From Terfezia claveryi (taxonomy: Eukaryota > Ascomycota > Pezizomycetes > Pezizales > Pezizaceae): 64,000 nt of DNA. The translations under genes were made by a program, and so were the position numbers. The stretch covers positions 1 through 64,000 of the forward strand of contig WHUX01000032.1 of NCBI GenBank assembly GCA_015179025.1. Direction: 5' to 3'. Positions within the stretch are counted from its first letter, which is position 1; the number at the start of each line of letters is the position of its first letter. This document shows, in pieces, positions 44,981 through 56,300 of this stretch. The notes beneath the pieces were generated by a model. It did not search any database and was not told where the DNA came from. It saw only the letters and a list, made by a program, of their open reading frames with translations.

Positions 44981-46616
44981 ATGGCACAACAGCCATGTCA
45001 CTGCCCCCGACAGCTACTCCAAATCAAATTTCTAGGTGGCCTTCAGGACGTCCGCTGGGAACTCCGTCGCCTCCACAGCCTGGTAACAATACGCCTCCTC
45101 CCACCCCCAGTACCCAACATTAATCTGCTCACGGCTGCATACCCGCAAACGGTCCTTAATCATGTAACGGCAACGCTGCGAGAGACATCGGACGAGTTTG
45201 ACTTCCCTCACGAAGCAAACCTCTCTTTTATAGCACTGTGCAACAATAACCTCATACACCTGGCAAGTCAAGGTGACGTTCAGCAAGTCCACAAGCGGTT
45301 GCAAAGTACGCCTGGTGAGGACCTGGTAGCACTCGCACGCACGGTACAATTGGGCATTAGGGACTGTAGGCTCCTGATATTTAGCAATGCCAATATAATA
45401 TGAACCTGATGCTGACGGTTTCTAATTTAGTTCTGGCACAGCCTGGGGCTAGCCAACCACGCACCACCAGTACCCGCACCACTAGCAGCCCCAGTGCCAC
45501 ACGCTCACAAACTCAAGACGTGTATGTAATGATCCTGCTCTTTCGTGTCCCCGAAACTCACCAGCCCTTCTTCAGACCCTGGTTCGGGATTCCTCCACTT
45601 GTGTCTTGAGTGGCGAAAACAGCCGCTTCAATGAAGTTGCACACATCTTTCCTTACTCTATTGGTCGCTCCTCACCTGGACCAAGAAGTACTTTTTCCAC
45701 ACAACACCCCAACTTCTATACATTCCTCCACCTGTTTGCTGGGGCCGCCATCACCTCCACGCTCGAATCCTATCTTCTCTCACCTATACGATCACGGACA
45801 CGCATCAATGGTTTGGAAAACCTTTTTACTCTGACACCTTTACTGCACCGCATGTGGGATGACTGTGTGTTCACGCTTATCCCAGTTGGAGACCCCCTTG
45901 CTGGGATATCCGACTCCGAGCTAACATCATATGATGTATCCTTCCAATGGCTACCAAAGCGCAGACCTGCCCCTGTGGACCTCACACAAGTATTGAACCA
46001 AGGGCCACAATTGACGGAGGAGGAGGATCCGGATATATCTGGTCCGTTTGTGATAAACCGCCGTACGAATACAGGGCTTGTCAGTGGGACTATTATACGG
46101 CTGCACACCTCGGATCCCACGAACCACCCGTTGCCTCACCCCGACTTGCTCCGCTTACACGCAGCGATAGCCAGGGTTGTAAGATGCGCTGGGGCAAGTG
46201 GGGAGAAACAGGGTGACGACTATTGCGGGGAGGATGATGAATTGGAAGATCCCGCACTGGAAATTGATTCTATGAGAGAGGAGGAGATTGATTCTATGGG
46301 AGAGGAGGAGGTTGATCTTGTGGGCGAGGAGGAGGTTGATTCTATTGGCGAGGTGGTCGATTCTAATGGCGGAGAGGGGGTTGGGGAACCCGAGAACTCG
46401 GCAGTTTTGGAAAAGCAATCACCAGCACCGTGTATATTGGGGCACCGGAGATCGAAAGCCCCAAGAATGTCATTTGCCTTGAGGAGATTCATGTGTATGG
46501 ATTCAGAGGACATTCTACGGGCAAAGGAGCAGTCATTCAGGACTGGTACGGGACCTTATCCGACTACGCGGGGACATCTGCCGGCGTGTACGCATGAAAA
46601 TTCAGAACGGACTTGA
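44981..46616 (+). CDS. Fungal HNH-endonuclease domain protein
   Basis: The last exon (45576-46616, 346 codons) is well supported. It opens LVRDSSTCVLSGENSRFNEV, then AHIFPYSIG, a spacer, and ENLFTLTPLLHRMWDDCVFT. This is the fungal HNH arrangement with Cys and His metal ligands, AHI(F/Y)P and a downstream N/H motif. It joins through a 56-bp phase-0 intron (45520-45575, GTGTAT...TTCAG) to an exon with Thr/Ser-rich sequence around 45440-45519. The 5' part (frame from ATG 44981 to about 45400) lacks recognised homology, and its junction to the middle exon is unresolved; a donor GTACAA near 45342 with acceptor GGCACAG near 45437 keeps frame. The C-terminus has an acidic 24-bp repeat encoding EEEVDSMG-like units. 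Members of this family are common and mostly of unknown function. Confidence 0.65.
46255..46376 (+). repeat. 24-bp coding minisatellite in the HNH gene
   Basis: Four to five imperfect units of the form GAGGAGGTTGATTCTATGGG encode E-E-E-(I/V)-D-S-M-G. The units have diverged, so the array is not newly formed. Confidence 0.75.
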
Positions 46617-46639
46617 GTGCGCGCACTTAGGTTACCGAG

Positions 46640-47760
46640 AAAACTGGTGATCTGGTAAACCACGTATTCTTGACTTTGTATGGTGGTCTAGGCCTTACTG
46701 ATTGATAAGCTGAAGATACTTTCTTTGTTGGGTAATCCTTTGCTATATGATCTTGTTTGTTACAGAGATAACAGGCCCTGTCTTAGCTGCCTGTTCTTTC
46801 CTTTTTTATTGATCTCCAATGGATGTATATTTGGTCTTATCTTTTCTTGCTGTTGGAAAATGACTATACGGTCCACTTAATCCTTCTTATTTTTCTTGCA
46901 ACTTTTGCTGCATTCTTAATTACTTCCTTAAGTAATTTGTAGTTAGACTGTATAAATCTCATAGGCTTTTCAGGCTTCTAGTGTTTATTTTAGGTTTCGT
47001 AGGGTGGTATAGTGCTTTATATTCTGATTTGAGGACATCTTTCTGGATAATGATCTTCCTTAATATCTCTTCAAATGTTGACTCATATACAATTAGCTCT
47101 TTGACCTTAACCCTAGGTACAGGTACTAAGGCTTTATTTTAAGTGCATGATGACTTATCATGTCTTGTCCATGTTAGGGGCGAGCTAGTGAATCTGTCAG
47201 AATATAGAGTGCGCGAAGGCATAATCACTAGAACTCGGGCCTAACTGGGTGCACATAAAGGTGCGAAGAATATAAACTGATTCATTCGTAAAGTAACCCA
47301 GCGATACAGAACTTCGCTCGAGTCTTAGAGAGCAATGACTAGATACAAGAAGTGGGCATATATATATATATATATAGGAAAGCGGGGTTGACTTCAGGCC
47401 ACCCACCATCGGGTGGCGCCGGCCCGGTCTGCATAATCTCAGCCGTAACAGTACTCCCCCTCTGCTAGAGGGCGTCCCGACCATCTTCACCAAACCTACT
47501 CTCCACGTGCTCATGTATATTGGCAGAAATTGGGGGTGGCCCCGACTGGACTCCGAGTTGCCATAACTCTATCATGAGTCCACATAACCCAAACATGGGT
47601 TTAAACAACAGAGCCTCAACATCTGGCCTCTAGGGTAGCTTGGAAGGACGGGGTATTCTCTCAAACATAGTGGCGTCATGCCAGTGCTTAAACATCAGAC
47701 CGGGTGGCTTCACTTCTCTGGCGACTTGCCATCGATCCGCTTTCCGTGATGAGTCTCATA
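46640..47760 (-). mobile_element. Decayed LTR retrotransposon remnant with gag zinc knuckle
   Basis: On the minus strand a 279-bp LTR (47172-47450) is followed by TGGACAAGACA, a plausible primer-binding site at 47161-47171. About 390 bp later (46732-46773) a broken gag frame reads CYLCNKQDHIAKDY. This is a CCHC zinc knuckle whose last Cys is changed to Tyr by one transition. Stops interrupt the rest of the frame. Upstream of the LTR the sequence AGAGGGGGAGTAC abuts it like a polypurine tract, so internal sequence seems to lie on both sides of one LTR. No intact pol is present. The outer borders given here are approximate. Confidence 0.7.
47172..47450 (-). repeat. 279-bp LTR of the decayed retrotransposon
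   Basis: Minus-strand ends TGTTACGG...CCCTAACA are inverted TGTTA/TAACA. It contains a (TA)n run near 47361-47379. Flanking pentamers (GTCCA left, GTACT right, plus strand) do not match, which fits flanking by element-internal sequence. Confidence 0.75.
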
Positions 47761-48248
47761 GCCTTAGGCTCCACAGACGTATAGACTCTAAAAAAAAAAT
47801 TAAAAAATTAAAAAAAAAAGCTAGTTCAAGTCCTAGCATGGTATTTTTTTTCCTTTTGGCTTCTTTCTTTGCTTTTGGTGCTCTAATATTCCTAGGGATC
47901 GTTGCCATATCAGGCCTACGCGGCCTCAGTTACCTTGTGTAGGTGCCCGTTCCAGCGAGTGTGGCAGGGAAGGAAATTCATTATCTCAAAATCTCTTTGG
48001 TTTTTATTCCTACAGATACATGTCTGGACAGGTGTCTACCTAGTTCAAGATGTTCTTCACCAAGCGACAAAGAATAAGCACACTATATCAAGGTACATAT
48101 GGCCAAGATTCTAGTCACCTCCCCTTCAAAATTATCTTTCAAAGTTCCCAGTTGACAAAAATCGATTAATTTTGTACATATTCAACCGTAAGAAACCCAG
48201 ATTATACAACGCCCTCCCATATTCATCTCAGACCCCTAAAGAAAGCAT
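47761..48248. other. Spacer between the retroelement and RPS28
   Basis: A-rich tracts at 47790-47820 are followed by a T-rich region. No gene is supported. Confidence 0.5.
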
Positions 48249-48575
48249 CTACCTCAACCTCCTAGCCTCACGCTCAGACTCAAGGAGGCAGAGGATGTCG
48301 TCCTGGCGAACGGGGCCCTTGACATTTCGAATGATGGATCGAGATTGGTCGTCCATGAACTCGACGCGGACCTGGGTAACACCTCCACGGGAGCCTAATG
48401 TTGTATAAATATATTAGTGGTGTCATATTCATATATATGATGCTCAGTACTAACCGGTACGACCAAGAACCTAATCTCAAATCGTTAGCTTCATTCCAGC
48501 TGCAGATTCGGGATTGAAGTATCATACCTTGGTGACCTTGACAAGCTTAACAGCAGACTTAGCAGAGGAGTCCAT
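48249..48575 (-). CDS. RPS28: 40S ribosomal protein S28 (eS28)
   Basis: Three exons (48528-48575, 48455-48470, 48249-48394) give 69 aa, the usual length. The frame reads [16 protein letters not shown], then VLGRT, then [20 protein letters not shown], then [20 protein letters not shown] and EREARRLR, essentially the conserved eS28 sequence. The protein sits near the mRNA exit site on the small subunit. The middle exon is only 16 nt (GTTCTTGGTCGTACCG), flanked by introns of 57 bp (GTATGA...ATTAG) and 60 bp (GTTAGT...ATTAG). The conserved KVLGRTGSRGGV sequence leaves little doubt. Confidence 0.95.
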
Positions 48576-49379
48576 TTCTGGTTGACTATCCGAGGATCGC
48601 CATGTCAGCATCAATCATTCCTGACCTGACTCCAGCTCCCTTCCACATCAAAACGCATATCGTTCCTTCCATCCTTTTCTCTCACCCAATTTTCATCCCC
48701 CTACCTGAACCACAAAAATTTCCCACCACAGCCAAACAAGGAAAAAGGGAGGCTCTGTACTTTGTGGAATTTTGTTGTTAGTTAGAGTAGGTGAATTTGG
48801 TGACGGACGTTGCTGTATTGAGCTGATCGGAAATTTTTGCGTATACCAAATCAAGGGTCCAACGGCAAAGGATGCTGTGGGTCTTGGCTTGTAAAGGGTT
48901 TGCCCTAATTTTCCATAAGAGCCGCATGCTAGTTCTAATAGGGCCTTAGACTACCCGCATCCACTTCTGGGCAGAGCCTGATGAGTAAAGCAGTATCCAA
49001 GGTGATGGCATCATTATTATATGGTCCAGCTCGCAACTACAACGCCAAACTTTGGGAGTATCATGAACGCTATTATACATTTGAGGATACGGTAACAAGC
49101 CGAATGCACTCACGCTAAACCCTTCAAACCCAAATGAACACCTAGCCAGAAACCACCAAAAAAGTTATAGAGTGACAGTAAGAAAGCAGCCGACTCCGTA
49201 AAGGCAAATGAAACAAAAACCCAGCACAGTCAAAGCTCATAAGTCGTAAAGTAGTTTCTCGCGATTAAATCATCATGCAATCCTCGGTGGACTATTTTCT
49301 TTCCCTCCACCTGGACTACCGCTGTGATGCATTGTCAGAAAGATAGAAGTTGCAATTGGTGCCTGTCATGGAAATTTCC
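48576..49379. other. Spacer between RPS28 and the Den1-like gene
   Basis: Promoter side of RPS28 and 3' flank of the protease gene. No further gene is supported. Confidence 0.5.
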
Positions 49380-50417
49380 CTACCTCCTGAGAGCCCTGGA
49401 CCGAAGCTTCTCTATCAATTTCAACATCTCCCTCCTCCCATGAGATGCATCCTGTCTCTTTCCACCCATCGACATATCCACACTCTGGTGGGAAAATCCC
49501 TGTAATAATCGGTGAAGTAGGAGATACTTCATGTTCATACAGACATGCACACCGCAGTCCGCAGTGTTTTCCTGCTGGGGTGTATCCGGAAGCCACATGA
49601 ATCGCAGCCTTGATCCAAGCAAGGACTCGAGTCTCCTAGTCATATCTCTTGCCTGGAGGTCATTTGTATCCTGCAGTGAATCATAATGGAAGGCAACCCT
49701 GTCGGCTACACCCACGACAAGAAGGCTCCAATGCGTGCCACCCTCTGCGACTTCGGGATTTGGATTATCATTAATTGGGATAAAGATGTGGGTAGCCCCT
49801 CTTAGGGGTGGTAGTGCTGACATGATTGTTGACAAGTCTGTAAATACCGCTGCTTAGTTATTGGGCAGGTGTACTTCACAGGTCCGAAAACGCACCTTGT
49901 GTACAAGCAATGAGGTATGATATCGATGGCCGTAATAGAATAATATTTGCGCTCGGGTGTCTGACAAGTTCAACATGTTCCAAGTACCTGTATTGAGGAT
50001 AAGTTTCGGTTCCAATAAAACGATAACAATGTGTGACATACTCTTCATAAAATGCAATGTTCTATAATAATAGGTTAACACTGAAAATGGGGAAAAAGGG
50101 GGGGGGAAGGGGGTTTGGGAAGGGTGCCTGCATACATTATCCGTCAACCAATCGTCGGCCTTCAAGCAATTAATGTCTTCAACCGTTACTATCCGCAGCC
50201 CTGTCAACTCAATTCGTCCGCGGAGTTATTGTACGGGGTACGCACAGCAAACATCGCCATCTTCGAAGCTTTCGTCAGCAATGATTTCAAGTAGTGGAGA
50301 AGGAATACAAACAGGAGAGATATTGATCCTCTGGACTTCCCTACAATCACTCAATCAGCCCACAGCTTGCACAGAGAATTGACAAATACCCACTTGTTCC
50401 CGACTGTGTCTCATCAT
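49380..50417 (-). CDS. Den1/Ulp1-type cysteine protease (NEDD8- or SUMO-specific)
   Basis: The three 3' exons (49380-49837, 49896-50061, 50136-50200) are firm. They encode VTVEDINCLKADDWLTDN, NIAFYEEYV, ANIILLRPSISYLIACTQ, GATHIFIPINDNPN and the catalytic triad. His is in GTHWSLLVVGV, Asp in AFHYDSL, and Cys in NTADCGVHVC; the Gln of the oxyanion hole precedes in TPQQENTADCG. Size and the RLxxxDIxxL..WLTDN start resemble Den1/SENP8, which cleaves NEDD8. The 5' end is inferred: a 45-bp intron (50201-50245) and another (50336-50389) lead in frame to ATG 50417, giving 268 aa. The 45-bp intron is short, and the acceptor of the first intron (AAG) is weak. Without the 45-bp intron the frame meets a TAA, so loss of function of the N-terminus cannot be fully excluded. 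Confidence 0.8.
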
Positions 50418-52505
50418 AAAATTCCTCACTCTATCTCTTGATCCTGTCAAAGACAGAGAAGAAGTCGTTAAGAAAGGCAGTTTGACGGTTGGTAGGATAT
50501 TTCGCTTCGCAATTTTAGAATATGGGAGTGAGCTTTTGCTGCCTCAAGGTCTCGCTCGTCTTTTAGTATGTCGCAAAAACCGAATGGAATTTTAAACCGA
50601 AATGTCTCGATTTCGACAGCAGAAAACGGGATTTATCGAATATTCGGGATGCAGAGCTTATGGATGATGGCCAGGAACAAGCTCTTAGCCAGCCCTACTG
50701 GTTGTTTGGCGCTTAGTTGGTTAGAGAAGGAGGCCTAACCAACTTGAACCGATGATGTGGTGCCATGCATGGTGATCATGGGTTTCAATGACTACTCTAA
50801 ATCTTGGCGTAGCCTTCACCGACAGGGCTGGATGGCTTAGCCGAAATGCCAACAACAAAGTACCAATAATTCACCAATACGTCATTAATCTTAGCTATAC
50901 GTAAGTATCTCTCAGAATCCTTTTATTTATTTCATGCGCCATCCATGATATGACTGAGAACGGAACCTGAGCACCCCTCTATAGAGACCATGGGGAACAG
51001 ACCACTATCTGTTCAGGTGCACCCATGAGGAAATGTCTCCATTCTTAGAAGTGATTCACTTTCATGACCTTTTCTGTCATAAACATCATAATTCAATTCA
51101 TACGTAGGAGAAGTACGAGACAATTATTATCAGGCATAAGGGGAAAGTCACGTGCAGGAGATATACAGGTATAAGGGAAAATCGTCGTCGGTTGGTGGCC
51201 TGCTGCAGCTTGCTTGCAATTTGTTCTGGCTGTGTATAAATGCGCTTGTCGGGCACCTGGTTTCTTTGATTCATTTTGCCCTGATGATCTTGGTTACCCT
51301 CAAGTGACGATATTAGGAGCAAACGCAAAATACCGGCACGAGACCATTCCCTTTGTCCCATAGGTCATTGTGAGAGGTTGCTTCTGGTAGTGCGTATGTA
51401 CTGTACATTCTGTTTAGCCTCTTTGAGCTCATTCTGAATTCCTTCATGAAAACATCCCAAACATTCCATCTGGAATTTCGGTCGGGGAGGGCGAATAAAA
51501 TTATTTAACAATTTTTTATATCGAGATTAGTTACATTCTACTTGCATGCAGAACCATAAGTGGCGTTCAAGATATTTCCTTGAACTGACATTGGCATTTA
51601 TTTTACACATGGAATTGCAGGATATTAAGGGAGAATCTCGTTAAAACTGATGAATGGAAAACTTCCCTTTGTTGAAGACTAGCGATCAATGAAAAGAAGA
51701 ACCCACTTAGCAGATCTTTTAGAAGCAGTCGGTTGTTGGCGTCTATAGAAAGACGAGGTAGAACATAAGAGGACATGTGGGTTAGATAGAGGTGGCCGCG
51801 GGAAAAAAGGGGGGATACTGGGAGGGAAAAGAGGTAGGATAAGAAGTCGGCCGGCGGAGGCTTTGTGCGTTTTGCTTTTTTCCATTGTTTCATAAAGTTT
51901 TTCACCTAGTCATCTGGCTGTGCCAACCAGAATAGTCATCTGGTGGATTCAGGTTCACAATCGTTTGGCCTGCACTAATAATTAAGCCACTACCCCATTG
52001 TCACGTGATCAGCGCCAACCAGACTAACAGCCTCCATGTTCTACTTTTGGAAACCCCCACCCTTTTCTCGGTCTCCCGGTTCTCTGCGTCTCCACGCTTC
52101 CTCCATCGTCTCTCTGAATTAGTGATATTACTGCGGTAGGCTAGAGCAGGCGTACCTACCGTATCGATTTATTATCAATGCCAATACTGAGCCCACCAGG
52201 CTAAGTAATCGATATTTACCTATTGAAGTAACCTGAGAAGAGAAGATGGAAGACTGATCGGCAATAATGAACTCCAACTATAAGTCACGATTCCTAGCAC
52301 ATATATAGCTTTCACAAAATATACCATGCATTTAGAGAAGAGACATGACCATCCTTTCCATACATTAACACAGACAAAAATTCCCCACAATTTTGTCGAT
52401 CCTCAGATCATAACTAATTGACAGCAATTAGAAAGGGAGCTGAACTCAGTAAACGATATACGATATACAGCGCATGGATACGAATCCTGCTTCTTCCCTC
52501 TCACC
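50418..52505. other. Gene-free spacer (about 2.1 kb)
   Basis: No supported gene. Two copies of the dispersed GTGCCAACCAGA/GCGCCAACCAGACTAA word lie near 51920 and 52013, with a nearby direct repeat TAGTCATCTGG at 51907 and 51933. Confidence 0.5.
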
Positions 52506-53033
52506 TCACTTCGGAGGTGAAAAATACCCACTGATAGGGTGAGTGTACTCTCCCTTCTTGACATCTTCGTGAGTATTTGAGACACTCCTTCCAGTAACCC
52601 ACTTCCGATACTGCTTTTCCGGAAACCCAAAGGTGGGGACTTGCTCTTCAAAAGAAGCCTGAGACCATGCAGCATCCCTTCTCCTTAGTTTCGTCAAGCT
52701 GCTAAAGAAAGGTGCCCCTCTGCCATCATTCCCCCCAAAGCGTGCCTACAGCCCCTCTATTAGCCTTTAAAAGAAAACTGTGCTCTAGTAATTTTTACAT
52801 ACCCGACGCATCCTCGTATCATTATTTGAAGGTTTGTCCTTAAGATTTAGAGGAGTACCAGGAAGGTCTCTATCGACTGGAGTGGTCCAAGATGTGTTTT
52901 TATGTTTAATTGACGTTTTGTAGCGTTGAGGTTGTATACCCTCCGTAACAGCGTCCATCTCCACGATGCGAGCCGCCATAATGTCGTGAACCTCTGTATG
53001 AGTGTCTTTGATACCACTCTTGCTGGTCATCAT
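52506..53033 (-). CDS. Small conserved-looking protein of unknown function
   Basis: Exons 52803-53033 and 52506-52745 with a 57-bp intron (GTATGT...CTGTAG) give 156 aa in frame. I do not recognise the family. The N-terminal half is polar (DIMAARIVEMDAVTEGIQPQ, then a Thr/Pro/Asn-rich part). The second half has short helical and aromatic pieces (APFFSSLTKLRRRDAAWSQ, PTFGFPEKQYRKWV, YTHPISGYFSPPK). There is no signal peptide or membrane segment. It lies just 3' of pyruvate carboxylase on the same strand, 283 bp away. The balanced composition and a canonical intron argue for a real gene. Confidence 0.6.
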
Positions 53034-53316
53034 TGGTGTCGGCAGAGCTGTGGTGCGTGATGATATTTGAGAATTGTCCAGGAAGTACTTCTTGTTTAGG
53101 CTAATAATTAGAACAGTGGGGTAAAGCCACGAACTCTCTTATACCCCCTTGAAATAATACGTCACATTGGGAGAGACCAATGAGGTAGTACTTAGCCAGG
53201 CACCACAAAGAGTTGATTGTTTAGCGGCATAACTAACGAGAGAACGGGTTCCAAATAATACAGCCTGATATCCTTCTAGCACATAATAATAGTTCCGGAA
53301 ACAAAAACAAGTAAAC

Positions 53317-56300
53317 TTATGACTTAACGATTCTGCAAATCAAGTCTAATCCATCGACCGAGTCACCTTCCCTGACCACTAGCTCTCCTACCTTTCCTGA
53401 ATGCGGCGCACTGATAACCATTTCCTACACGCATAGTTAGATTTGAACTCTCAATCGGTGTCTGATACGTACCATCTTCATCGCGCTTAATACAGCTACT
53501 GGATCGCCCTTCTTGACATCGGTTCCTTCATGGACACGGATTTCAACCACAACACCAGACATGGGTGCACCAACGTGGCTGCTGTCACTAGGATCAGCCT
53601 TGCGCCTGCTGACATTTTCCACAGCTGCTCAATACGGTTAGTCTCCCGTTTCCAGAAAATTACTGCGATAGGAGAGAACATACCAGCTTTCTTGTCATCA
53701 ACAGTAACTTGCCGGACTTCTCCGTTCATCTCGAAGAAGACCTCCCTTTGCCCAGTCTGCTCGGACAACGGTCCAACAGCCAGTAGTCTCAAGATCAGAA
53801 GCTTGCCCTTTTCGAGCTCAACGTGGAACTCCTCTCCAATCTCAGGTCTTGACAAGAAGTATTTAGTTGGTAGAACACTCAAATCTCCATACTTTTCAAC
53901 AAAAGCCTTGTACTCCTCAAACACCTTGGGGTACATATTGTAGGATGCAACATCACATTCCGTAGCAGAACTAAACTTCTTTTCAATCTGCTTCTTGATG
54001 CCCACAAGATCGACTGGAGGAAGTGACTTTCCAGGTCTCTCTGTGAGCTTCCTGCGCTGACCACGCAAAGCATTGGACCGCAGGGGCTCAGGGAAGCCGC
54101 CATATGGTTGTCCCATAAGGCCCTCAAAGAAGTCAAGGACGGAGGCAGGGAAATCCAGAGTTGCTGCCCTATCAATGACGTCTTGGTATGAAAACTTATT
54201 TGATACCATGAACTGTGCAAGATCTCCGACAACCTTTGAGGTAGGTGTGACCTTTACGATGTCACCAAGAAGTTGGTTAGCATGTGTGTAAGCCTTCTTC
54301 GTCTCCGCCCATTGAGCCCCAAGACCAAGTTGAGAAGCCTGGAAAATGAGGTTGGTCAATTGGCCCCCCGGAATCTCGTGAACGTAAACCTCAGGATCAG
54401 GTCCAGTAAGACCAGCTTCAAAGCAAGAGTAGAGGAGTCTGAGTTGACCCCAGTAACCGTCAATAGCCCTGACGTGGTCCACATTGAGACCAGGGTCACA
54501 TTGTGTGCCCTCTAGTGTTGCAAGAAGGGCACCCACACTTGGCTGGGAAGTCATACCAGACAGGCTGTCAGTAGCAACATCCACAGCATCGGCTCCAGCC
54601 CAAGCACAGGCCGCCATAGATGCAACACCAGTACCTGCTGAGTCATGAGTGTGCACATGGATAGGCAGGTCAGGATACTTCTGTCGAATAGCACCAATAA
54701 GCATAGTAGCAGCTCGTGGTCTCAGAACACCAGCCATGTCTTTGATTGCGAGAATGTGAGTTCCCAAGGTCACAACCTTATCCGTGAGATCCAAATAGTA
54801 CTGGAGATTGTACTTCTTATTGGGGTTCAACATGTCTCCCGAGTAGCAGATGGCCGCCTCCACAACACCGCCTGCCTTCTTAACTGCCTCAATTCCAACT
54901 GCGAGCTGGTCAACGTCATTTAAGGCATCAAAGACACGGAAAACGTCAACACCATTCCTCCTAGCCTGCTCGCAAAAGTGGAAGATGGCGTTGTCAGGAA
55001 GGGAGGAGTAAGCAACACCATTTGCACCACGAAGAAGCATCTGGAATGGGATGTTGGGCACGAGCTTCCTCAATTTCCTCTGTAGCCAAATCAGCATCTA
55101 AATTCTCTAATACATGTACAGTAGCAAGACTCACCAATCGATCCCAAGGGTCTTCGTACAAAAACCTCATGGCAACATCAAAGGTGGCACCTCCCCAGCA
55201 TTCCAAACTATACGCATTGGCATACGCATGGCTAGTGTGCTTTGCAATATTTACCAAGTCGATGGTACGAACTCTTGTTGCAAGCAGCGACTGATGGGCA
55301 TCACGCCATGTGGTATCCATGATCAATGTACCCTTGTTCTGACGAATAGCTTTGGCGAAAGCCACTGGGCCTTCCCTTAGCAGGATATTCCGCCACCCCT
55401 TCTGGCAAGGAGAAGAAACGTCTATGGCCTTGCCATTAGCATCTCTGAGCACTGGCATGATGATCTCGCCCTTGAACTTGGGCTCGCCTACTTGGCCCTT
55501 AATGCTGCTGCCGTTGACAGCAACATCTCCCAAATATGCCAAAAGCTTTTGAGCACGATTCTGACTTGTCATGAGAGCAAATAGCTCAGGGCTATCATCA
55601 ATAAATGTAGTCCAGCAGTTTCCAGAAATGAAAACTTCATGTGTCAGAAGCGACGCAAGAAAAGCAATGTTAGTTTTGACACCACGAATTCTAAATTCGA
55701 TCAGGGATCTGAGCATTTTTCTTCGAGCAATTTCATAAGTTGACCCATGGCAGGTACATTTGACCAACATGGAGTCATAATGTGGTGTGATGATAGCGCC
55801 AGCAAATCCATTACCACCGTCAAGGCGAACACCATTACCACCTGCGGATCGATATACTTCAATTTTACCGGTATCAGGTTGGAAGCCCTTGGAGGCATCC
55901 TCAGTCGTGATCCTGCACTGAATTGCAAAACCACGTGTAGAAATGCGGTCCTGAGTAAGACCAAGTTGCTCCAGAGATGCGCCAGCAGCAATCTGAATTT
56001 GTGCAGCAACGACATCAATACCAGTGATTTCTTCCGTGATGGTGTGCTCGACTTGAATTCTAGGGTTAATCTCAATGAAGTAGTATCTGTTTTGCTGATC
56101 GACCAAGAACTCCGCAGTACCGGCGTTTCCTGTGGTGCATGTCAGGCTCAAGTATGACACAATCTAGGTCCAAAGACTTACTGTAGTTCACTGACTTCGC
56201 TAATCGTACAGCATCATCAAGAATAGCCTGTCTGACTTCGGCTGGGAGATCTTTGGCTGGCGCTATTTCCACAACCTTTTGATGTCGTCGCTGGACACTA

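Noticed and set aside
47818..47840. GCTAGTTCAAGTCCTAGC resembling a tRNA T-arm
   Set aside because: The loop has eight bases in the best fold, the acceptor does not pair, and an A-rich tract replaces the variable region.
47640..47942. Hydrophobic plus-strand frame near the A/T-rich tract
   Set aside because: No family resemblance; it overlaps retroelement sequence read on the other strand.
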